From the NCBI GenBank assembly GCA_017621515.1, contig JAGASY010000051.1, positions 1 through 44,179 on the forward strand: DNA of 44,179 nt. The letters run 5' to 3'. Origin of the DNA: Bacteroidaceae bacterium. GTDB lineage: Bacteria > Bacteroidota > Bacteroidia > Bacteroidales > Bacteroidaceae. The notes below the pieces were generated by a model, which was not told the DNA's origin, made no database searches, and worked only from the letters and a program-made list of their open reading frames with translations. The position numbers and the translations under genes are program-made. The first letter of the stretch is position 1. Every line of letters begins with the position of its first letter. Shown here piece by piece: positions 7,851 to 17,179 of the stretch.

Positions 7851-8852
7851 ATGCAGGTTAAGGAATCATGGAAAGAAAAAGGTTACGTTGATGAACCTAT
7901 AGACGACAACCTTGATTTAAGTGCAGAGATACGTCGTTTATGTAAAGAAAAGAATGCTGTCGTTCTCGCCCATTACTATACAGAAGGTGCAGTGCAGGAT
8001 GTGGCGGATTTTGTCGGCGATTCTCTGGCTCTTGCCCAATGGGCTGCAAAGACAGATGCAGACATCATCGTAATGTGCGGAGTGCATTTCATGGGAGAGA
8101 CAAACAAAATTCTGTGTCCGGGAAAGAAAGTGCTTGTGTGCGACCTCAATGCCGGATGTTCTCTCGCCGACAGCTGTAATGCCGACGACTTGAAAAAATT
8201 CATTGATGAACATCCCGGACACAAGGTTGTGTCGTATGTCAACACGACCGCTGCCGTGAAAGCTCTCACCGATGTGGTGGTGACAAGTTCAAACGCGAAA
8301 CTGATTGTTGACAGTTTCCCGAAAGACGAGAAGCTCATATTCGGTCCGGACAAGAATCTGGGCAACTATATCAATTCTGTCACAGGCAGACAGATGCTTC
8401 TATGGAACGGCGGATGTCATGTACACGGACAATTCTCGCTTGCAGGTATCTTGCAGATAAAGAAAGAGCATCCGGAGGCAAAGATTCTTGTACATCCTGA
8501 GTGTCCTTCACCTATACAGGCTGTGGCAGACGTGATAGGCTCTACTGCCGCTCTTCTGAACTTCGCCATAAAGGATGAGTCAAATGTATTTATCGTGGCA
8601 ACGGAAAGCGGTATTCTTCACGAAATGACCAAGCGTTGTCCCGAGAAGACTTTCATCCCTGCCCCTCCGGAAGCAAGCGAAAGCATCGGGTGTTCATGCA
8701 ACGAATGCAGTTTCATGCGTCTGAATACATTGAAGAAGCTATATAACACCCTCAAATATGAATGGCCGGAGATTGAGGTGGATGCCGAAATAGCAGAGAA
8801 AGCCATCAAGCCTATTGAAAAGATGCTTGAAATAAGCAAGAGACTGAAATAA
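7851..8852 (+). CDS. nadA: Quinolinate synthase (NadA)
   Basis: 333 residues, full length for the family. The enzyme condenses iminoaspartate with dihydroxyacetone phosphate to quinolinate in de novo NAD synthesis and carries a [4Fe-4S] cluster. Visible signatures are VVLAHYYTEGAVQDVADFVGDS near the N-terminus, GVHFMGET, HPECP, and GCSCNECSFM at 280-289. By position, C103 (in AGCSL), C189 (in GGCHVH) and C286 correspond to the three cluster ligands of characterised NadA proteins. No nadB or nadC is adjacent; instead mnmA follows after 43 bp on the same strand, suggesting a short operon. Confidence 0.97.
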   Translation: MQVKESWKEKGYVDEPIDDNLDLSAEIRRLCKEKNAVVLAHYYTEGAVQDVADFVGDSLALAQWAAKTDADIIVMCGVHFMGETNKILCPGKKVLVCDLNAGCSLADSCNADDLKKFIDEHPGHKVVSYVNTTAAVKALTDVVVTSSNAKLIVDSFPKDEKLIFGPDKNLGNYINSVTGRQMLLWNGGCHVHGQFSLAGILQIKKEHPEAKILVHPECPSPIQAVADVIGSTAALLNFAIKDESNVFIVATESGILHEMTKRCPEKTFIPAPPEASESIGCSCNECSFMRLNTLKKLYNTLKYEWPEIEVDAEIAEKAIKPIEKMLEISKRLK

Positions 8853-8895
8853 AATCCGATTTGGACATACTTTTTTTACCTCGAATATTGGTTAG

Positions 8896-9999
8896 ATGAA
8901 GACAATTGCAGCCCTCGTCAGTGGAGGTGTGGATAGTGCCGTAAGCATTCATCTGTTGAAGGAACAAGGATATGAACCGCATTTGTTCTACATAAAAATC
9001 GGTCCGGAAAAGGATACGGAATGGAACTGTACCTCTGAAGAGGATGTGGAGATTTGTAACTGGCTCGCGAGAAAGTACGGGCTGAAACTTGACATCATTG
9101 ATTTGCACAAGGAATATTGGGAGAATGTGGTGGGATATACAATGGAAAAAGCCCGCCTCGGACTGACTCCCAATCCGGATGTGATGTGCAACAAACTAAT
9201 CAAGTTCGGATGTTTTGAAGAGAAAGTGGGACACGAGTTCGACCTTACAGCGACCGGACATTATGCCACAACCACAGTCAAAGACGGCAAAGTATGGCTA
9301 TCGACAAGTCCGGACCCGGTAAAAGACCAGACTGATTTTCTCTGCCAGATAAATTCCCTGCAAGTTTCAAAGCTGGTATTCCCCATCGGCGGACTATGGA
9401 AGCATGAAGTCAGAGACATTGCCGCAGCTGCAAATTTGTTGAATGCACGGCGCAAGGATAGTCAAGGGATATGCTTCCTCGGCAACATCGACTTTCGCGA
9501 ATACATCAAGCGAAACTTGGGCGAAAACCCGGGAGACGTGCGTGAAATAGAGACAGGAAAGAAAATCGGTACACATAACGGACTGTGGTTCTACACGATA
9601 GGACAACGCAAAGGGCTTGGCTTCGGCGGCGGTCCGTGGTTTGTAGTCAAGAAGAACCTGAAACGCAACATACTGTTTGTCAGTCACGGGTATGACCCGG
9701 AACGTGTATATAAGCAGCACATTGAAATGACGGACTTTCATTTCATTACGGAGAACCCGTGGCTCAGGTTGCCGGACACAAACGGAAAGGACGCTACGGA
9801 TAAGATGTGCGAATCTCACAGAGTGACATTCAAGATACGGCACACACCGGAATATCTTACCGGTACAATAAGCCGTAAGCCTGATGGCGACTGGTGTCTC
9901 GATGCAGATGAAAAAGTTCATGGTGTTGCTCCCGGACAATTTTGTGTGGTTTACGACGAAGACCATCATCTTTGTTACGGAAGCGGAGAGATAATCTAA
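8896..9999 (+). CDS. mnmA: tRNA 2-thiouridylase (MnmA)
   Basis: 367 residues. It transfers sulfur to U34 of tRNAs for Glu, Gln and Lys. The ATP-binding PP-loop SGGVDSAVS is at residues 9-17. The two catalytic cysteines are C98 (in [12 protein letters not shown]) and C193 (in [12 protein letters not shown]). GHYA and the [16 protein letters not shown] segment are also typical. The C-terminal beta-barrel domain ends normally. It sits 43 bp after nadA on the same strand with no terminator between, so the two are probably co-transcribed. The functional link, if any, is unclear beyond both being basic housekeeping genes. Confidence 0.96.
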   Translation: MKTIAALVSGGVDSAVSIHLLKEQGYEPHLFYIKIGPEKDTEWNCTSEEDVEICNWLARKYGLKLDIIDLHKEYWENVVGYTMEKARLGLTPNPDVMCNKLIKFGCFEEKVGHEFDLTATGHYATTTVKDGKVWLSTSPDPVKDQTDFLCQINSLQVSKLVFPIGGLWKHEVRDIAAAANLLNARRKDSQGICFLGNIDFREYIKRNLGENPGDVREIETGKKIGTHNGLWFYTIGQRKGLGFGGGPWFVVKKNLKRNILFVSHGYDPERVYKQHIEMTDFHFITENPWLRLPDTNGKDATDKMCESHRVTFKIRHTPEYLTGTISRKPDGDWCLDADEKVHGVAPGQFCVVYDEDHHLCYGSGEII

Positions 10000-10065
10000 A
10001 ATCCGTTTTTGCTGACATAATTGCATTTATTTTGTCATAATGTTTAGATTTTCACATTAAAATCG

Positions 10066-10073
10066 TACTTTTG
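10066..10073 (+). promoter_or_regulatory. -7 promoter element for dapA
   Basis: TACTTTTG, 46 bp before the dapA start codon, matching TAnnTTTG. Confidence 0.6.
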
Positions 10074-10119
10074 CAGTCAAATTAGTAAAAAGGTAAAAAT
10101 TTCATTCGTAATATATTTT

Positions 10120-11013
10120 ATGGCATATAACAGATTCAAGGGTTTGGGAGTAGCACTGGTCACTCCGTTTACGAAAAATGGAGATGTTGATTATGTTGCA
10201 CTCAGACGTCTGCTTGATTATCAGTTGTCAAACGGTGTGGACTTTTTGTGTATTTTGGCTACTACGGGCGAAACACCTTGTCTGACTTCCGAAGAGAAAA
10301 GCAAGATAAAGGAACTTGTTGTGGAAAAGGTGAACGGACGCATTCCGGTGCTCATGGGATGCGGAGGATATAATACAGCCGCAGTGGTAGAAGTTCTCCG
10401 CACAGAAGACTTTACCGGAATCGACGGTATTCTGAGCGTTTGCCCTTACTACAACAAACCTTCTCAGGAAGGGCTTTATCAGCATTTCAAAGCCATTGCC
10501 GAGGCTTCTCCTGTGCCTGTGGTGCTTTACAATGTGCCCGGACGTGTCGGAGTTAACATGACAGCTGAAACCACTTTGCGTCTTGCAAATGACTGCCACA
10601 ACATTGTAGGAATAAAAGAAGCCAGCGGCAACTTCACCCAGATTGATGACATAATAAAGAACAAACCTTCTCATTTTGATGTTATCTCCGGCGACGACGG
10701 CATCACATTCCCTCTCATCACGCTCGGCGCCGTGGGTGTCATCAGTGTGATCGGTAATGCGCTGCCAAAAGAGTTCAGCCGCATGGTGCGTCTTGCCCTT
10801 AACGGCGATTACCCTAATGCCCGCCAGATTCATCACAAGTTCACAGAACTGTTCAAACTCTTGTTTGTCGATGGAAACCCAGCAGGTGTGAAGGCAATGC
10901 TCAACAGCATGGGACTGATTGAAAACGAACTGCGTCTGCCTCTTGTCCCTACACGAATCACAACAATGGAGAAAATCAGTGCCATTGTCAAGGAACTGAA
11001 CATAAAATGCTGA
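10120..11013 (+). CDS. dapA: 4-hydroxy-tetrahydrodipicolinate synthase (DapA)
   Basis: 297 residues, the normal length. It condenses pyruvate with aspartate semialdehyde in the diaminopimelate/lysine pathway. The Schiff-base lysine is K166 in GIKEASG. TTGETP (residues 48-53), CPYYNKP (about 108-114) and LYNVPGR (136-142, with the catalytic Tyr137) are all present. It has its own promoter and is followed by a strong bidirectional terminator, so it looks monocistronic. No other dap gene is in the window. Confidence 0.97.
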   Translation: MAYNRFKGLGVALVTPFTKNGDVDYVALRRLLDYQLSNGVDFLCILATTGETPCLTSEEKSKIKELVVEKVNGRIPVLMGCGGYNTAAVVEVLRTEDFTGIDGILSVCPYYNKPSQEGLYQHFKAIAEASPVPVVLYNVPGRVGVNMTAETTLRLANDCHNIVGIKEASGNFTQIDDIIKNKPSHFDVISGDDGITFPLITLGAVGVISVIGNALPKEFSRMVRLALNGDYPNARQIHHKFTELFKLLFVDGNPAGVKAMLNSMGLIENELRLPLVPTRITTMEKISAIVKELNIKC

Positions 11014-11094
11014 CATTCGTTTGTGCAAAGTAATTCTTAGAGGCTATACGAATAGACTTAACACAATACGCATAAACAACAATGATTTCATAAA

Positions 11095-11135
11095 AATCGC
11101 GCCCTGAAAGCCGGATAAACTTTCAGGGCGCGATT
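11095..11135. terminator. Bidirectional terminator between dapA and the convergent barrel gene
   Basis: Perfect 16-bp arms AATCGCGCCCTGAAAG / CTTTCAGGGCGCGATT with a 9-nt loop. On the minus strand it is followed by TTTTTA, on the plus strand by a weaker T-rich stretch. It separates convergent transcription units. Confidence 0.9.
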
Positions 11136-11218
11136 CATTTATATTTTCTTTCAACTTATATTTCTTCCTACTTTATATTTCCTGCAATTCATACCGTATA
11201 TCCTTCAATCCGTAATCT

Positions 11219-14077
11219 TCAGAGTCTTTCTCTTCTCATTCGTTCACGTTCTCCCCTCATGTCGGCACGTGCCTGTTTGTTTCCGAACATATTGAGACGA
11301 TAGATGAAATGAAGCATCGCATAACTGTGAATGGCATTGGTCTCGCTGTCCGACCGGCTTGTCGCACTGATTGAGCGGCTGATATTACTCATCGTATGCA
11401 GAAGATCGTATGCCTGAAGACTTATGGTTGCCTGTTTGTTCTTAAGAAAACGATATGAAGCCTGCGCATTCCATACAAGCTCATTCGTATTCATCTCGTT
11501 GCTGCTGTACCCTCTTCTGCTGCTCATTCCGATATTAGTAGAAAAGGCGATGCCGTTATTGAGGTTCGCATTGCCCGAGATTCCGTAAAAGAAATCGTAT
11601 GTGTCCCGATTGTTAGTTGTAATGAGATTGCTTCTCGAATGGTTATAACTTATGGAACCGTTGAGCACAACGTCGAAGAATTCCTCCCTCCACGTCAGGC
11701 TAAGACGCTCTCCAAGACGCATATTCTTGACCGTATTCTTCAGCGTCTGCTGATTCTGGTAGATGAATCCGACATTGTTGTTGAATGAGCCGGAAGTGGA
11801 TGTATTCACAATGAGTTTCTCTGTGAATACCGGAGTATTGAATCCGATATTGGCATTGGCACTCCAGTTGCCGTTGATATTTTCCGGACGAGTAATTCTT
11901 CCACCGGTTTCATCATTGTATGCAGTACGGTTGCTAATACTGTTAAGTGTGTTGCTGAAGCTGAGATTCGCCATCACACTTCTTCTGCTCTCCTGTATGT
12001 AATTGTTGTAGCTTACATTTACGTTGTTGGTGAACGAAGGCTTCAATCCCGGATTACCCATACGGATATTCAACGGATTGCTATTGTCTGTCATACTGAA
12101 CATGTCTGTAATCTCCGGCTGTTGAGTATTTCCCCTGTAACGAACCTGAAGCTGATGCTGCTTTGAGAAACGATAGCGGAAGTTCAGTGTCGGCGATATA
12201 CGGAAAAAGTTGCGCGATGCCACCGTGTCCAGCCCTTGATAGTTGTAATCAACCTTCTGAGTCTGCGGGTTGACAGCCACACCCACATTCAGCAAATATT
12301 TTGTTCTCGTCACTTTCAACGACAAGTCTATATTATGGATATAGTTCTCGTTGTCCGTATATTTACTCAAGTCCATATCCAGATAATCCTGATAATTGAA
12401 AGGCAGAAATCCGGTGCCGTACATATAAAGGCTGTCCCTCATACCGACAATGTCACCAAGGTCGAATGTCTTTCCGTCACTGTGTCTCATGCTGTACTGG
12501 AAGCGATAGTTGAGTTGCAGATACGTCTTGTCCGCAATAGGTTCGGAATAAGTGAAACCCGCATTCAGGTTCTTGCTTGTGTTCGGAGTGCTCCGATGAC
12601 GATAGGTCAACGACGTGGAGTCATTCCGCTGATAATATATCACATCGGACATCGAATAGCTTTTACTCTTATTGGAAGTATAGCCACCACTCATTGTCAC
12701 AGATAAATTTCTCCCTTTGGTATTCAGCTTCCGGTTGTACAGCAACGAAGCATTAAAACTCCAGTTGTCTTGTTCAGACAGCGATGCAGAACTGTTGCGG
12801 TTGATTCTGATAGCTTTGTCAATTTCTTCAATTTGCGACAAAGGTTCCTTAATGCCATCAGTGTATGGGTCGTCATTGAATGTAGCAGATATGCCACTGC
12901 TTTCCGAATCGGAATTTCCAATGGAGAAGTTCGGACGGAACAACACTCTCGACATACTGTCCGGCTTCCATTCTATCTTGAAGTTTCCATTCAGATTGCC
13001 GCTGTGGTTGAGACTGTTCCGCTTACTGTTGGAAAAAGACGCATTTGTCGTCACAAAGTTCTGAGAACTGGTATAAGTCTTTGAATCACTCTTTGTATTC
13101 ACATATCGGACATTGCCGCCCACTTCTATATCTTTGCGTTCAAGTGCAATGTTCAGCCCTCCCATTCCGCTGGTCGTGATTCCGCTACCGCCTCGTCCTC
13201 TGCCTCCTCCACCCGGAAAGCCTCTGTCATTCACATTGTTGTAGCTTCCAATCAGCGAAATCTGCGTGTTGTCCTTAAAACGGTTTACATTGAGCTTCTC
13301 CGAAAACCGCTCCTCCGTTCCGTATGCAGCATCCACATTGCCGAACCACCCTTGCTTCATTCCTTTCTTGATGGACAAGTCGAGCACAGTCTCCTCTTCC
13401 CCATCGTCTATTCCCGTTATACGCGCCAAGTCACTCTGCTTGTCGTATGCTTTTACTTTATCCACAATCTCCGTCGGAATATTCTTCATCGCCATGCTTG
13501 TCTGACTGGAGAAAAACTCTTTTCCCTCCACAAGTATCTTCTTCACAGTCTTCCCGTTAATCTTTATCGTTCCGTCGTCCGCCACTTCCGCTCCCGGCAT
13601 CTTGCGTATCAGTTCCTCAAGCACAGAACCTTCCGGCACTTTGAATGCGGCCGCATTGAAGATGAGCGTGTCCTCCTTCACCTCCACTTGCGCAGCCTGC
13701 CCCTTGACAACCGCCGTTTCGAGCATAACAGAAGACGGAGTGAGAAGCACGGTTCCAACTGCAACGGTGTTCGCGCTATCCGTCACATGAAAAGGTCTGT
13801 AAAAGTTATGATAACCGATATATGATATTTTGACAAGATATTCTCCCGGCTTCACATCCTTGATTATGAATCTGCCATTTGTTCCGGTAGTACCTCCAGC
13901 AAGCATAGACGTTGTGTCCGGTTTCATTATCATCACACTACCTCCGGCAAGAGGTTCACCGTTTTCTGCATCCATCACTCTTCCCGACACAGACCGTAGC
14001 TTTTCAACAGATTGTGCAGATACATGACAGACGATACCTGCAAACAGTATTGTAAATATAAGAAGTGTTTTATACAT
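11219..14077 (-). CDS. TonB-receptor-like outer-membrane beta-barrel protein, copy A
   Basis: 952 residues with a signal peptide (cleavage after HVSAQ, about residue 22). Residues 28-110 form a carboxypeptidase-regulatory-like Ig domain (VSGRVMDAENGEPLAGGSV.. ISYIGY). A plug-like region follows (LEELIRKMPGAEVADDGTIKINGK..VKKILVEGKEFF), then a Gly/Arg-rich loop (GGGGRGRGGSG) and a long barrel rich in Asn/Ser/Tyr. This matches the outer_membrane_beta-barrel family of Bacteroidetes rather than a classic SusC. The substrate is unknown. It is a paralogue of the protein at 40037-42973, sharing the MPG-x-E/V-x-DDG and SIG/GNV..GYGSEDR-like segments. No SusD partner is adjacent. It ends RMRRERL, without the usual terminal aromatic residue. 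Confidence 0.85.
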   Translation of the reverse strand: MYKTLLIFTILFAGIVCHVSAQSVEKLRSVSGRVMDAENGEPLAGGSVMIMKPDTTSMLAGGTTGTNGRFIIKDVKPGEYLVKISYIGYHNFYRPFHVTDSANTVAVGTVLLTPSSVMLETAVVKGQAAQVEVKEDTLIFNAAAFKVPEGSVLEELIRKMPGAEVADDGTIKINGKTVKKILVEGKEFFSSQTSMAMKNIPTEIVDKVKAYDKQSDLARITGIDDGEEETVLDLSIKKGMKQGWFGNVDAAYGTEERFSEKLNVNRFKDNTQISLIGSYNNVNDRGFPGGGGRGRGGSGITTSGMGGLNIALERKDIEVGGNVRYVNTKSDSKTYTSSQNFVTTNASFSNSKRNSLNHSGNLNGNFKIEWKPDSMSRVLFRPNFSIGNSDSESSGISATFNDDPYTDGIKEPLSQIEEIDKAIRINRNSSASLSEQDNWSFNASLLYNRKLNTKGRNLSVTMSGGYTSNKSKSYSMSDVIYYQRNDSTSLTYRHRSTPNTSKNLNAGFTYSEPIADKTYLQLNYRFQYSMRHSDGKTFDLGDIVGMRDSLYMYGTGFLPFNYQDYLDMDLSKYTDNENYIHNIDLSLKVTRTKYLLNVGVAVNPQTQKVDYNYQGLDTVASRNFFRISPTLNFRYRFSKQHQLQVRYRGNTQQPEITDMFSMTDNSNPLNIRMGNPGLKPSFTNNVNVSYNNYIQESRRSVMANLSFSNTLNSISNRTAYNDETGGRITRPENINGNWSANANIGFNTPVFTEKLIVNTSTSGSFNNNVGFIYQNQQTLKNTVKNMRLGERLSLTWREEFFDVVLNGSISYNHSRSNLITTNNRDTYDFFYGISGNANLNNGIAFSTNIGMSSRRGYSSNEMNTNELVWNAQASYRFLKNKQATISLQAYDLLHTMSNISRSISATSRSDSETNAIHSYAMLHFIYRLNMFGNKQARADMRGERERMRRERL

Positions 14078-14639
14078 TTTATAAATTTATTTTTGCTTGT
14101 TTTGACAGTGGCAAACACAAAAGGTTTAAGAAACTGCTTTATTTTTTTATTTGTTATGATTGTGGTGTACCTAACTATTTCTAAGTGTATGTGTATTCAC
14201 AGACTCTACATAAATATATAATGAATAATTTCAAGCGCAGACAGACCGGATTTCTGTGAAAACCATTTTTGCACAGTCGTCAAACATGCCCTCCTGCCAT
14301 TTACTGAAATCTGACACTTTGATTTTCGCCCTTCGGCAAAAATTAACATTTGAAACATTTGTTTACATTTGGAGAAAACATGCCAAATTCATTAATTCGC
14401 TATAAATCAACCAAATAACGATTCGTAAAAAAGCATCAGTTTTACCTTAAAAATCAGTACTTTCGATTAAAACAGTAAACATCTGATTTACTGTGTGTTA
14501 TCTTTTCAAACACTTGATTCATATCAATTTTTATTTTCATTACTCATTTTTGTACGGATTTTCAGGCAAACAGAGAAATTCACATCCATTAACAGAAAAT
14601 TTCGTGTTCAGTGTTTTTAATTCCAATCCCAAGAGTTTT

Positions 14640-14965
14640 TTCAGCAACAGTGCGCTGAAAATTTCTCCAAACTACTAAGTTTTTAAAACTGTAGCGCACT
14701 GTAAATAAAATTACAGTGCGCCGTGGCGAAAAAAACAGTGCGCTGAAAATTTGAAAACTTAGTACATTTTTCTAATAGCTCTTCGCCGGGAATAAATAAA
14801 TGTAAAAGAATTGTCCCAAAATGAAACACTATTTCACATTTGAGAGCGGCTTTCAGAGATTTCAAAAATAAGCGCATTTTTCAACGAAACCTCCTCTCGC
14901 TCGAAAAAAGCCCGAAAAATCGCGTTTTTTCGCAAATAGAATGTTAAAATTTTAAAGTAGCAAAA
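14640..14965 (-). repeat. Long repeat L, partial copy (copy 5)
   Basis: This lies in the 1.11-kb gap between the barrel gene and the BrkB gene. It contains the central inverted repeat (CTACTAAGTTTT at 14672-14683 against AAAACTTAGTA at 14754-14764, with AGCGCACTGT and ACAGTGCGC boxes) and part of the left segment (CGAAGAGC, AATGAAACACTATTTCAC). The conserved 60-codon segment is missing. The rest of the gap (14078-14640 and 14965-15188) is AT-rich, with no gene I can support. Confidence 0.8.
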
Positions 14966-15188
14966 AGATAGTTAAATAGGATATTCTATTTCCATTTGCT
15001 ACTATTTCACACGTTTTAATTACAGACAAATAAATATAGAAACAGTAGAAATATATATTTTTTGAGTCTGTTGAGGACAACCATTTAATACACTCACAGG
15101 AATATGAAGAGGCGATGAATATACCCACATAAATAGCAGGAGAAGCCCATCAAGATAACACACAAAATCAGAAAAACAATGAGAAAAC

Positions 15189-16106
15189 TTACGGCACATG
15201 CACTTCAACCTCTTTCACAGCCACAGCATATTCGTCTGGCACAATCTTTCCTCCAAGCTCATTCGCCCATGCTTTTGTGAACTCTGCACCTGTATATATT
15301 ATAATTGCAGAGTAATATATCCATGTAATGAATATTGCCATGAAAGCCGCTGCACCATAGACATTTCCTACATCTGCCACTCCGATATAAAACGATATGC
15401 CCCATTGCCCGACCATCAACAGAATCGTGGTGACAAATGCACCGATACAGACATCTTTCACCTTTATCCGGGCATCCGGAAGCACCTTAAATATCAGAGT
15501 AAACACTGCGGCTGTCACGATTATGTTCATCGTCATTCCTACAACCATGACCACCCATTTCGCCACAGACGGATTGTTTTCTGTAAAAATATGGCTCAAT
15601 TTCGTGATGAGATTCGTCACACTGAACGTGACCAACATGATAAATGCAAAGACAAGAATGATGGAAAAAGACAGCAACCTGTTCTTCAGAAACTTGAGCC
15701 ATCCTTTTTTAGGCACAGCCTTTATGCCCCATATCAGGTTGAGCGACCCTTGTATTTCCGCAAACACAGTGGTTGCACCGAATATGGATACGCAAATGCT
15801 CACTATCGCGGTGAGCGACCACCCTTGCGTATGCTTGGCATTCTCGATGACCGCCTGAAAAGCATAGATAACTTCTTTGCTGACCACAGGCTCCAGATAC
15901 ACATAAAGCTGGCTCGTAAGATCCACATCAAACCATGCACCAATGGTGACAAGCAATGAAAAGAACGGTATGATGGAGAACAGTGTGGCAAATGCCAATG
16001 ACGCACTCAGCCTTGTCACATTATCTTCAATAACACCGTCAATCGTATCTTTGGCAATCTTGTAAGGAACTGCCCACTTCTTGCATATATAGGAAAAGAA
16101 TCTCAT
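15189..16106 (-). CDS. YihY/BrkB-family inner-membrane protein
   Basis: 305 residues with about six hydrophobic helices. Family signatures include the N-terminal DGVIEDNVTRLSASLAFATLFSIIPFFSLL, SLNLIWGIKAVPKKGW, and YGAAAFMAIFITWIYYSAIIIYTGAEFTKAWA near the C-terminus. The family (formerly annotated as ribonuclease BN) consists of poorly understood envelope proteins; the old RNase assignment is wrong. It is divergent from metA across 146 bp. A C-terminal charged tail (EYAVAVKEVEVHVP) is cytoplasmic by prediction. Function is not assignable from sequence. Confidence 0.9.
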   Translation of the reverse strand: MRFFSYICKKWAVPYKIAKDTIDGVIEDNVTRLSASLAFATLFSIIPFFSLLVTIGAWFDVDLTSQLYVYLEPVVSKEVIYAFQAVIENAKHTQGWSLTAIVSICVSIFGATTVFAEIQGSLNLIWGIKAVPKKGWLKFLKNRLLSFSIILVFAFIMLVTFSVTNLITKLSHIFTENNPSVAKWVVMVVGMTMNIIVTAAVFTLIFKVLPDARIKVKDVCIGAFVTTILLMVGQWGISFYIGVADVGNVYGAAAFMAIFITWIYYSAIIIYTGAEFTKAWANELGGKIVPDEYAVAVKEVEVHVP

Positions 16107-16213
16107 AACACATCATACTATCATTTTTTTCAAAACATACCATCCGCATCACATGTTCGCACAAGGACCACATTATTTTATCGTACAACTCCCATAATCT
16201 CATCGTTTTTGTG

Positions 16214-16221
16214 TACTTTTG
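16214..16221 (+). promoter_or_regulatory. -7 promoter element for metA
   Basis: TACTTTTG, 31 bp upstream of the metA start codon. No SAM riboswitch-like structure fits in the short remaining leader. Confidence 0.6.
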
Positions 16222-16252
16222 CAGACAATAAACCAAAACGAAAGAACTAAAG

Positions 16253-17173
16253 ATGCCGTTAACATTACCTGACAGACTTCCGGCAATAGAATTGCTGAAG
16301 AAAGAGAACATATTTGTAATGGACACGACACGTGCCAACACACAAGACATACGTCCGCTACGGATTGCCATTCTCAATCTTATGCCAATAAAAATAACCA
16401 CTGAGACAGACTTCATCCGTATCTTGTCGAACACTCCTTTACAGATTGAGATTGAGTTCATGAAGATAAAAAGCCATACTTCAAAAAACACTCCGATTGA
16501 ACACATGATGGCTTTTTACCGTGATTTCGAGCAGATGAGAAAGGAGAAATATGACGGACTCATTGTCACCGGTGCTCCGCTTGAACAGATGGACTACGAG
16601 GAGGTAACCTATTGGAATGAACTCAAGGAAGTATTTGAATGGGCACACCATAATGTTACTTCAACCATCTATATATGCTGGGCGGCACAGGCTGCGCTCT
16701 ACCATTTCTATGGTGTTCCCAAATATTCAACCAACGAGAAAATATTCGGAATCTTCCGCCATCGCGCCCTGCAACCCCAGCTGCCCATATTCCGCGGATT
16801 CGACGATGAATTTTTTGCACCGCACAGCAGACACAGCGAGGTGCGCCGCGCCGACATCGAGAAAGTGCCGGCATTACAGATTATCTCCGAATCGAAAGAG
16901 GCGGGAGTACACATTGTCATGGCACGCGGAGGAAGGGAGTTTTTCATCACAGGACATTCGGAATATGCACCCTATACACTTGACGGAGAATACAAGCGTG
17001 ACTTGGCAAAACGTATGCCGATAAAAATGCCCGTAAACTATTATGACAACGACAATCCGGCAAATCCGCCTGTAGTACGCTGGAGGGCACATGCCAATCT
17101 GCTGTTCTCCAACTGGCTGAACTATTATGTTTATCAGGAGACTCCATTCAACATCAACGACATAAAGGAATAA
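16253..17173 (+). CDS. metA: Homoserine O-acyltransferase (MetA family), predicted acetyl-CoA specific
   Basis: 306 residues. The enzyme acylates homoserine in the first committed step of methionine synthesis. The catalytic triad is visible: C142 (in IYICWAAQAAL), H235 and E237 (in FITGHSEY). Position 111 is Glu (TGAPLEQMDYEEV). In characterised MetA proteins, Glu here goes with acetyl-CoA use (homoserine O-acetyltransferase), while Gly goes with succinyl-CoA use as in E. coli. So acetyl transfer is predicted despite the usual succinyltransferase label. It is followed after 6 bp by the U32 gene, so the two form an operon. Confidence 0.95.
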   Translation: MPLTLPDRLPAIELLKKENIFVMDTTRANTQDIRPLRIAILNLMPIKITTETDFIRILSNTPLQIEIEFMKIKSHTSKNTPIEHMMAFYRDFEQMRKEKYDGLIVTGAPLEQMDYEEVTYWNELKEVFEWAHHNVTSTIYICWAAQAALYHFYGVPKYSTNEKIFGIFRHRALQPQLPIFRGFDDEFFAPHSRHSEVRRADIEKVPALQIISESKEAGVHIVMARGGREFFITGHSEYAPYTLDGEYKRDLAKRMPIKMPVNYYDNDNPANPPVVRWRAHANLLFSNWLNYYVYQETPFNINDIKE

Positions 17174-17179
17174 GAAGAC

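Noticed and set aside
9394..10026. 210-residue frame antisense to mnmA
   Set aside because: Overlaps an intact enzyme gene with all catalytic motifs; no independent support.
10228..11028. 266-residue frame antisense to dapA
   Set aside because: Shadow of a well-supported gene; composition is unlike real proteins and it has no promoter or family.
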